Shown: positions 57,604 through 64,000 of the stretch, one piece after another
Layout of the letters: every line of letters starts with the position of its first letter
Numbering within the stretch: the stretch's first letter is position 1
Source of the DNA: Paenibacillus beijingensis
GTDB lineage: Bacteria > Bacillota > Bacilli > Paenibacillales > Paenibacillaceae
Assembly: GCF_000961095.1 (NCBI RefSeq)
Contig: NZ_CP011058.1
Location: forward strand, 955,501-1,019,500
Direction: 5' to 3'
DNA length: 64,000 bases
The notes under the pieces: generated by a model
Told to the model about the DNA's origin: nothing
Seen by the model: only the letters and a program-made list of their open reading frames with translations
Database searches by the model: none
Translations under genes and position numbers: made by a program

Positions 57604-58275
57604 ATGGAATTTCGCAGAATTACTAGCATTGAAGACCCATTATTCCGGCAAATGCACCGGTTAATGCAGGAAATTTTCCCGCCCGAAGAAGTGCTCGAAT
57701 TCGAGCTTTGGAAGGAACCTCTGGAGGATCCGGGCATTCGCGTGTTTGTTGCGCTGCATGAAGATGATGTGGTCGGCGCGACGGAATACCGCTACTATGA
57801 AGATTTCAATGTGGCGATGACCGATTTTACGATTATCGGCCGCCCGGGGCTCGGCATCGGCCGCTTCTTGGCTGAAAAGCGGCTGGAAGATTTGAATGCT
57901 TTGGCGGAGCAAAACGGAAAGCGGCTCAAGGGAATGTTTGCCGAAATTTATGATCCTTACCGGGCCGGGCATCATGAATTTGGCGGGGTTAAGCCGATGG
58001 ATCCTTATGTTCGCCGTGAGGTGTTGTCCCATCTTGGATATAAGCGTCTCGACTTCCCTTACGTCCACCCTTCCTGGAACAATGACGGCGAAGCGGTGAC
58101 GGAGCTTGATCTGTGCTTCCTTCCGATGCGAGACAACACAAATGAACTGGAAACCGAGCTGATCGTGAGCTTTCTGAAGCGTTATTATACCGTTCTGCCG
58201 AACAAGCCGCAGTCGTGGTACGATATGGTCGAACAGCTGGAAGCGCAGCAAACGGCTGCCCTGCTGCCGATATAG
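57604..58275 (+). CDS. Second GNAT-like acetyltransferase
   Basis: A 223-residue protein. VGATEYRYYEDFNVAMTDFTIIGRPGLGIGRFLAEKRL is a divergent GNAT motif A, with GLGIGRFL in place of QGxGxG. The C-terminal part has YKRLDFPYVHPSWNNDGEAVTELDLCFLP. The ATG at 57604 lies five bases after the previous stop, with AAGGAG ten bases before. The three-gene operon of hydrolase and two acetyltransferases suggests a small modification pathway; substrates are unknown. Confidence 0.8.
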   Translation: MEFRRITSIEDPLFRQMHRLMQEIFPPEEVLEFELWKEPLEDPGIRVFVALHEDDVVGATEYRYYEDFNVAMTDFTIIGRPGLGIGRFLAEKRLEDLNALAEQNGKRLKGMFAEIYDPYRAGHHEFGGVKPMDPYVRREVLSHLGYKRLDFPYVHPSWNNDGEAVTELDLCFLPMRDNTNELETELIVSFLKRYYTVLPNKPQSWYDMVEQLEAQQTAALLPI

Positions 58276-58378
58276 AAGTTTGGTGAAAACAAGCAGCCTA
58301 CGGCCGGTATGGGTTTCCACTCGCTGTTCCAACTCCATACCGACACTTCAGCTGCTTATTCACCACACTTAAGAGAAT

Positions 58379-58418
58379 GGCCCCGAAAGTCCGCCATGGA
58401 TTTCGGGGCTGTTTGTTC
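58379..58418. terminator. Bidirectional terminator between GNAT and fructokinase genes
   Basis: CCCCGAAA (58381-58388) and TTTCGGGG (58401-58408) pair around GTCCGCCATGGA, followed by CTGTTTGTT. A further hairpin GGTATGG/CCATACC lies just upstream (58306-58342). Confidence 0.7.
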
Positions 58419-58452
58419 ATTATAACGCGTCTTCCGCGCTCTTGATTTCCGA

Positions 58453-59328
58453 TTACTCCCTCAAGGCGTTTAAGCCGAGAGCAAGCGATCCGCACAATCC
58501 GGCGTTGTCCCCTAAGCCCGGCGGCACGATATAGCTGTCGATATCCTTCAGCACTTCGTCCGCACTGACATACCCTTTCAAATTGTTCTGCACTTCGGCC
58601 CGGATCAGCGGAAACAGCTGCTCTTGATGCATGACGCCGCCGCCCAAAATAATTTTTTTCGGCGACAGCATCAGAATCGACGCCGTTACGGACTGGCCGA
58701 TATAGAAGGCTTCGATTTCCCACGCCGGATGATCCGGTGATAGCTCGCTGCCCTTCACGTTCCATCTTTTTTCGAGCGCGGGCCCTGCAGCCATTCCTTC
58801 GAGACAATCGCCGTGATACGGACAGTTCCCTTGGAATGTGTCCTGCGGGTGCCGCCTCGTCAATATATGTCCGCCTTCCGGATGCACAAGTCCGTGAACG
58901 AGCGATCCTTCCGCATAGACGCCTACGCCGATTCCGGTGCCGATCGTATAATAGACGCAGCTGTCCAAACCTTTGGCGGCTCCCCATGTCGCTTCGCCAA
59001 AGGCTGCGGCGTTCACATCCGTATCCCAGCCGAACGGAACATCGAACGCCTCTTTAAGCGTCCCGAGGAAAGGATACATCGCCCAGCCCGGCTTCGGAGT
59101 TGTCGTCACATATCCGTATTGGGGGCTGGCCGGATCGATGTTAATCGGTCCGAACGTGCCGATTCCGATCGCCTCCACCTGATTGTCCTTGAAATAGGCG
59201 ATCACATTCTTCATCGTAGTCTCCGGCCTCTCGGTCGGAAAGCTGACCCGGTGCTCAATCGTTCCTTCTTCATTTCCGATCCCGCAGACGAACTTTGTGC
59301 CGCCTGCCTCGATGGCTCCGATACGCAT
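58453..59328 (-). CDS. ROK-family fructokinase
   Basis: A 291-residue sugar kinase. The ATP motif is GAIEAGGTKFVCGIG; the catalytic aspartate is in WDTDVNAAAFGEA; and the zinc site is formed by EGGHILTRRH and NCPYHGDCLEG. This matches the YdhR/GmuE/ScrK class that phosphorylates fructose to fructose-6-phosphate. It could use fructose released by the GH32 enzyme at 4018, although the genes are not linked. AGGAGG-like sequence precedes the ATG. Confidence 0.92.
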   Translation of the reverse strand: MRIGAIEAGGTKFVCGIGNEEGTIEHRVSFPTERPETTMKNVIAYFKDNQVEAIGIGTFGPINIDPASPQYGYVTTTPKPGWAMYPFLGTLKEAFDVPFGWDTDVNAAAFGEATWGAAKGLDSCVYYTIGTGIGVGVYAEGSLVHGLVHPEGGHILTRRHPQDTFQGNCPYHGDCLEGMAAGPALEKRWNVKGSELSPDHPAWEIEAFYIGQSVTASILMLSPKKIILGGGVMHQEQLFPLIRAEVQNNLKGYVSADEVLKDIDSYIVPPGLGDNAGLCGSLALGLNALRE

Positions 59329-59629
59329 GTCCAGTTCCTCCTAAAAGTTTTTGTGAAGCTTGGCTGCTTGCTTGATCATCGCAACAATAACTGCTTCGGA
59401 AGCATCTGCTTTGGTTATTTCATAATTGGCCCCTTTATTAAATTCACTGCGGCGGTAAAAATTCCTACCGAGCCGCATCATCGATAGACAATATCCTTCA
59501 ATATCCAACTATTCTCATGCAACTCAAGCCGCACATTTTTCGTCTAGATTACAGAAAGTACTACTAGGAGCTAATCCGCTTCCCGCTTATAATGATGTAC
59601 ATACGACATGGAAAGGTACGTGAAAAACG
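59329..59629. other. Divergent intergenic region
   Basis: 300 bases between the fructokinase and the DUF2157 gene. TATAAT at 59588-59593 is a -10 candidate for the plus-strand gene, without a clear -35 match. No small gene or hairpin of note was found. Confidence 0.4.
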
Positions 59630-61858
59630 ATGCTTCGTCTAAATATGATCCGAATGGGGTTTCTGCTCGGCGTTTCGCTAGTGCTTGCGGCGATTATTTA
59701 TTTCTTTGCCGCCAATTGGAGCGGACTGGACCGGATCGGGAAAGTGATTGCCGCTGCCGGACTTGTCGTCTTGTTTTACGGCACGTCGCTTGCTTTCAGT
59801 AAATTTCGCGTGATGCCTGAAGCGCACGCATTCCTTTCGAATACGTTCCTTATCGGGGGCTGTATTTCATTCGGCGTCGCCGCTGCGCTGCTCGGCCAAA
59901 TCTATAACTCCCACGCGGACAGCTACGGCTTGTTTCTCGTATGGGCGATCCCGGCGCTGCTGCTTGCCTGGATTACCCGGTATCATCCGTTCATCCTGCT
60001 TTCGTATGCGCTGATTCACCTTGCGTTATGGTTTTATTTCTTTCCAACCTCGCTCAATATCGATTACAGCGATGGAAAAACGATGCTCATCGGAGGCATG
60101 TTCGCGCTCATCAATCTCATCCTGTTCGTGCTGGCCGAAATGAAGCGTTTGGCAATTGCGCCGTTAAAATTTGTAAGCTTTATCATTTTCCATATATCGC
60201 TGCTGCAGCTGACGAACTCGTTCGAATTTGAAGACGCGGGTTTGGTCATGAATATCCCTTGCGCCGCCGCCATCGGCTTCGGATTCTATTATTTCATCCG
60301 CATCCGGTTGAATAAGATGTACGTCACCCTTAATGCGCTCGCCGCATCCGCATTTGCGGTGTTTAAATTTGTCGAACTTGCGAACAGTTACGCGTCCTCA
60401 GCCTTCTTCGTATTCGGACTGGTTTTTGTCGCTCTTTTGCTCACGGGAAACGTGCTGTTCTTCCGGTACCTGAACCGGCTCGGCGCGCAGCCGTCCGAAG
60501 CGGGAGAAACGACTCCGGACACGGCTTCGGACGATCGAAGCAGCGACATTGTCAGCAAAGCCGTATCGACGATCGTTACGGTAATCGGGGTCATTATCGG
60601 CAGCATTTCGCTCGTCGGACTCGTGCTGTTGGTCTGGGAAAATGACAATCCGCAGGTTGTGTTATACGTGCTGTCGCTGCTGTTCGTTACTCCGATGATT
60701 GTGCTGAACCGGTTGAACCCGGTCATCCGGTACACCTTGCTTACGATCGGCTATATTGCCGGCATCGTCGCCGTCGTCTGGGATGACAGGCTTGCATTAT
60801 CTTTGCTGTTTCTGATCCTGTCCATTGCCGGCTGGCTGCGCCTGCAAGGAACGATCCCGCATTTTTTCACATATGCGCTGCTAAATCTCAATATCGGGAT
60901 CATTTTTAGCCAGGTGCTCGAGACATCGGATCGTGAATACGTCTATGCTATCCTGCTGCTCGCGATCTTGAACGCGGCTTTGTACGCTTCCCGCTCCCGT
61001 CTGCCGGAAGGTCCGCTAAAGACGCAGCTCAAGACGAGCGGACTGTTTTTCACCTTGCTGTTCCTGTTCTGGCTAACTTTTTTCGATGACATTTTCCCTT
61101 ATTCGTACGCCTTCTTCAATGTCGTCTATTTCGGTGCGGTTACGCTCTTGCTGTTCTTGTTCCTGCGCCGCAGCCAAGCAGCCGATGCCGCCATCAGTTT
61201 GGCGTTCTGGTTCGTGTTCATCGCTTTCAAATACTACGATTTGTTATGGTCGCTGCTCGACAAATCGGTCACACTCGCCGTCTTGGGCATCGTTACCCTA
61301 ACCGTTACTTATATCATAGCGCGGCGGACGGGCACGGACGGCGAGAATGGGGAACGCGGCAGCTTCATGCGCCAAAGCCCCGTGCTGATCGCGCTTGTCG
61401 TTATTTTACAGCTCGCGTTTCTCGGGTATCAAACGGCCAAAAGCGAGAGCTTGCTCGCAAACGGCGTTTCCATCAAGCTTGAGATGGCCCCGCTCGATCC
61501 GAGATCGCTGCTTCAGGGCGATTACGTGTTGCTCAATTACGTCATATCGACTCCGCCGGACTCCGCCGCCAAAGAGCTCGCGAACCGCAGCAGCCGCAGC
61601 AAAGTGAAAGTGGTGCTTGCGCCGGATCAAAGAGGCGTTCACGTCTTTAACCGCTTGTACAAAAGCGGAGAGGCGCTGGAGGAAGGAGAAGTTGTCATCA
61701 ACGGCAAGCTCAGCAGCTCGTTTTCGATCCATTACGGCATCGAGACCTATTTTGTGCCGGAAGGAACCGGGATAGAAACGCAGCGCGATGCGCGCTTTGC
61801 TTACATTAGGATCGGAGCCGGCGGCGACGCGCTGCTGGAAAGGCTGGCGAAACAGTAA
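59630..61858 (+). CDS. DUF2157 / GDYXXLXY multi-span membrane protein
   Basis: A 742-residue membrane protein. The N-terminal half (about 10-280) has DUF2157-type spans, a polar loop (about 283-312, SEAGETTPDTASDDRSSD) and a further block of spans resembling DUF4401. The C-terminal soluble domain (about 600-742) contains GDYVLLNYVI, the signature of GDYXXLXY proteins. In many bacteria these parts are encoded as separate adjacent genes; here they are one chain. Function is unknown. The ATG at 59630 has a weak upstream AAAGG. Confidence 0.85.
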   Translation: MLRLNMIRMGFLLGVSLVLAAIIYFFAANWSGLDRIGKVIAAAGLVVLFYGTSLAFSKFRVMPEAHAFLSNTFLIGGCISFGVAAALLGQIYNSHADSYGLFLVWAIPALLLAWITRYHPFILLSYALIHLALWFYFFPTSLNIDYSDGKTMLIGGMFALINLILFVLAEMKRLAIAPLKFVSFIIFHISLLQLTNSFEFEDAGLVMNIPCAAAIGFGFYYFIRIRLNKMYVTLNALAASAFAVFKFVELANSYASSAFFVFGLVFVALLLTGNVLFFRYLNRLGAQPSEAGETTPDTASDDRSSDIVSKAVSTIVTVIGVIIGSISLVGLVLLVWENDNPQVVLYVLSLLFVTPMIVLNRLNPVIRYTLLTIGYIAGIVAVVWDDRLALSLLFLILSIAGWLRLQGTIPHFFTYALLNLNIGIIFSQVLETSDREYVYAILLLAILNAALYASRSRLPEGPLKTQLKTSGLFFTLLFLFWLTFFDDIFPYSYAFFNVVYFGAVTLLLFLFLRRSQAADAAISLAFWFVFIAFKYYDLLWSLLDKSVTLAVLGIVTLTVTYIIARRTGTDGENGERGSFMRQSPVLIALVVILQLAFLGYQTAKSESLLANGVSIKLEMAPLDPRSLLQGDYVLLNYVISTPPDSAAKELANRSSRSKVKVVLAPDQRGVHVFNRLYKSGEALEEGEVVINGKLSSSFSIHYGIETYFVPEGTGIETQRDARFAYIRIGAGGDALLERLAKQ

Positions 61859-61869
61859 TTTACGGTACG

Positions 61870-61898
61870 GGAGGGGCTGGATGCCTCTCCTGTTTTTT
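61870..61898 (+). terminator. Terminator of the DUF2157 gene
   Basis: GGAGGGGC and GCCTCTCC pair around TGGAT with one G-T pair, followed by TGTTTTTTC, 12 bases past the stop. Confidence 0.85.
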
Positions 61899-61996
61899 CA
61901 TTTGATTGCCGGCCGGCCGCAAAAAGGACTATTCATTTGACGATCGCAGAACTAAAATGAAAAGAATAGAAGATCAATGGAACGGAGGTGCTTGGC

Positions 61997-64000
61997 ATGC
62001 GGAATGTCGAGATCGACCCGAACGTTTTCTTTGAACAAGTGTACACCCACGCTCCGATCGGCGTCGCTTTGCTTTCGGTCGATGGAATGTGGATCAAAGT
62101 GAATCCGGCGTTATGTCGGATCTTGGGATATTCGCAAGAAGAACTGATGACCCTGACTTTTTCCGATATTACCCATCCGGAGGATAAGGAGCGGAACATC
62201 ACCCGCCGCACGGAAATGATGGAAGGGCTGTCTTCGTTATATGAAACGGAAAAGCGCTATATCGGCAAAAACGGAAATACGATTTGGGCTTCGCTGCACG
62301 TTTCTCTCGTCCGCGATGAGACGCACGGCACCCCCTTATATTTTATCGCCCATATAATTGATATTTCGGAGAAAAAAGCGACCGAGCAGAAGCTGCTGGA
62401 AACCGAACAATTGTATCACTTGATTTCCGATAACGCACTCGATATCATTTCGTACATTACGCCGGACGGCATCACCCGCTACATCTCCCCTTCCGTCCGG
62501 GATTTGCTCGGCTACGAGCCGGAGGAGCTGATCGGCCGGACATCGGTTGAGCTCCACCATCCCGAAGATTTGGAACGAATCAAATCCGGCACGCATTCGG
62601 ATCAGCATCTGTTTACGTATCGCGTCCGGCATAAAAACGGAAATTATATTTGGTTTGAAACGACGACCAAAATCATACGCGATGATCAGGGCAACGTCCA
62701 AAAGGTGCTCGGGATCGGCCGCGACATTACGGAGCGGAAGAAATACGAGGATTTTCTGGCTGAAGCCCAGCGGATTGCAGCGCTTGGCAGCTGGGAATGG
62801 GACATTCAGCAGCATCGAATTTCGTTGTCCGAAGAAATTTACCGCATTTTCGACCTGGACCAAAACTCCCCTGTACCAAGCGACCTGAAGTTTCTTATCC
62901 ATCCAAGCGACCGGGAGCGGTTCTCGGAAAACATCGATCAGGCATTGAAAGGCCACAATTTCAGTGCCGAATTTCGCCATCTGCAGTCCGATGGGTCTGT
63001 CAAGTATTTGAACATCCGCGCATCGGTCACATTTAACGATGAAGGCGTGCCCGTCAAAATGAACGGTACGACCCAGGATATTACCGAGCGCAAGCTGGCC
63101 GAAATGAAACTGCAGGAGAGTGTGGAACGTTATACGTCGCTCAAAAAATACAATCACGACGCCGTCATTTCGCTCGATCTGCAGGGCAGAATCATCAACA
63201 CAAACGAAATGGCCGAGCGGCTGACCGGATACAACGTACGGGAAATGTCCGGCATGAACATCGCCCGGCTGATCGGCGTCCATAACCGGAACGCCATTCT
63301 TTCCGGCTCGATAAACGATGCGAATGCCGAACGGAACATGAATCAAATCCGGCATAAAGACGGCCATCATGTCGAAGTGCTGACGTCGATCGCCCCGATT
63401 ATCATTCATCAGGAGAACGTCGGGTTTTATATCATTGCCAAGGACATTACCGATCAGAAACAGCTGATGATCGCCAAAGAAGCGGCCGAAAAGACGAATC
63501 AGGCCAAAAGCGAGTTTCTGGCGATGATGAGCCATGAGATCCGCACGCCGATGAACGGAGTAATCGGCATCACCGATCTGCTGCTGACGACCGATCTGGA
63601 CAGCGAGCAGAGAGAGTACGTCGAAATGATTCAAAAGAGCGGCAATTCGCTGCTGAAAATTATTAACGACATTTTGGACTTCTCCAAGATTGAATCGGGC
63701 AAGACGGAGTTAATGGAAGAGCCGTTCTGTGTAAAGGAACTTGTTGCCGAAGCGCTGAAAATCTTTTTGCCGAGAGCAATTGAAAAAAACCTGAATCTGA
63801 AGGTGACGGTCAGTCCGGATGTTCCAAGTCCATTAGTCGGGGATTCGCAGCGACTTAGACAAGTGCTGATGAATTTGATCGGCAACGCCGTCAAGTTTAC
63901 CTTCAGCGGCGGCGTCGACGTCGCGGTGGACGTCGATTCGGATGCGCAAGGCAAGGCGGAGCTGCGGTTTAGGGTCCGGGATACCGGTATCGGCATTCCG
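61997..64000 (+). CDS. Multi-PAS histidine kinase, 3' end outside window
   Basis: The frame opens at ATG 61997 (GGAGG eight bases upstream) and is still open at the window end, after 668 codons. Four PAS/PAC modules cover about residues 8-490, each closing with DISEKK, DITERK or similar. The HisKA box is KSEFLAMMSHEIRTPMNG, followed by NLIGNAVKFT and DTGIGIP at the edge. The rest of the ATPase domain and possibly receiver domains lie beyond. There is no membrane span in the visible part. The first PAS resembles that of the kinase at 43502 (HAPIGVALLSVDGMWIKVNP against YAPYGLASISVEDGTWLRVN). Confidence 0.9.
   Translation, partial: MRNVEIDPNVFFEQVYTHAPIGVALLSVDGMWIKVNPALCRILGYSQEELMTLTFSDITHPEDKERNITRRTEMMEGLSSLYETEKRYIGKNGNTIWASLHVSLVRDETHGTPLYFIAHIIDISEKKATEQKLLETEQLYHLISDNALDIISYITPDGITRYISPSVRDLLGYEPEELIGRTSVELHHPEDLERIKSGTHSDQHLFTYRVRHKNGNYIWFETTTKIIRDDQGNVQKVLGIGRDITERKKYEDFLAEAQRIAALGSWEWDIQQHRISLSEEIYRIFDLDQNSPVPSDLKFLIHPSDRERFSENIDQALKGHNFSAEFRHLQSDGSVKYLNIRASVTFNDEGVPVKMNGTTQDITERKLAEMKLQESVERYTSLKKYNHDAVISLDLQGRIINTNEMAERLTGYNVREMSGMNIARLIGVHNRNAILSGSINDANAERNMNQIRHKDGHHVEVLTSIAPIIIHQENVGFYIIAKDITDQKQLMIAKEAAEKTNQAKSEFLAMMSHEIRTPMNGVIGITDLLLTTDLDSEQREYVEMIQKSGNSLLKIINDILDFSKIESGKTELMEEPFCVKELVAEALKIFLPRAIEKNLNLKVTVSPDVPSPLVGDSQRLRQVLMNLIGNAVKFTFSGGVDVAVDVDSDAQGKAELRFRVRDTGIGIP

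Noticed and set aside
1..64000. tRNA or rRNA genes, prophage, secondary metabolite cluster
   Set aside because: No cloverleaf with TTCRA arm, rRNA-like stretch, phage structural gene, integrase, or NRPS/PKS module was seen. The single PhzF-like gene is not evidence of phenazine synthesis.

Overview
The window reads as chromosomal DNA of a moderately GC-rich, spore-forming Firmicute of the Paenibacillus/Cohnella type. The basis is the gene set: a LytS/KinB-like five-TM sporulation-type kinase, bacilliredoxin, YidC as a lipoprotein, HxlR/HxlAB, CcpA-type cre sites, an Fsr-type MFS pump, many ABC sugar-binding lipoproteins and strong GGAGG ribosome binding sites with frequent GTG/TTG starts. No rRNA, tRNA, CRISPR array, prophage or replication origin was seen. 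About 55 genes are supported, of which the first and last run off the window.

Layout. 1-6.1 kb: the end of a HEAT-repeat/Nfu-N protein, a transglutaminase-like secreted protein, a Gfo/Idh/MocA dehydrogenase, a GH32 fructosidase, and beside it a LacI repressor gene reduced to its two ends by an internal deletion. 6.1-9.8 kb: a small membrane protein, a LysR/PhzF divergent pair, then a repeat-rich island holding a decayed TnpB element. 9.8-14.7 kb: KDPG aldolase, MutY with a large low-complexity expansion, a cytochrome c lipoprotein, and a bacilliredoxin-nadE-acpS operon. 14.8-21.4 kb: a 49-residue ORF, a KinB-like kinase, a lipase-like hydrolase, a BaiN/HI0933-type flavoprotein, a GIY-YIG protein and a DUF2087 regulator. 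21.4-23.2 kb is eroded (IS4 remnant, truncated membrane gene). 23.2-30.5 kb: a diguanylate cyclase, then a sugar ABC transporter operon with a GntR-LacI hybrid regulator and an MBL-fold hydrolase. 31-34.7 kb: an ECF sigma factor with two solute-binding proteins and no transporter. 34.8-43.4 kb: MFS pump, lactonase, coiled-coil/AIM24-like pair, luciferase-like monooxygenase, LytTR-like protein behind a cre site, SRPBCC protein and YidC. 43.5-48.4 kb: a six-PAS kinase, a membrane protein and a 2-hydroxyacid dehydrogenase. 49-55.8 kb: zwf, tkt, gnd followed by hxlR, hxlB, hxlA, a carbon block joining the oxidative pentose phosphate and ribulose monophosphate reactions. 56-64 kb: a nitrilase-family/GNAT/GNAT operon, a ROK fructokinase, a DUF2157-GDYXXLXY membrane protein and a second multi-PAS kinase cut by the window end.

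Two things stand out. First, the ECF sigma gene overlaps a gene for a protein with a short anti-sigma-like cytoplasmic tail, one membrane span and an extracellular sugar-type solute-binding domain; a lipoprotein solute-binding protein follows, and the sigma gene has an ECF-like promoter (GGAAC-N16-CGTC). This looks like an extracellular ligand-sensing sigma switch that uses ABC-type binding proteins without a transporter. Second, a modular intergenic repeat of about 190 bp occurs four times. It contains three short CCTGC-GCAGG type hairpins and ends in a GATG-CATC hairpin. All four copies sit between convergent genes, and one hairpin shows compensatory base changes between copies.
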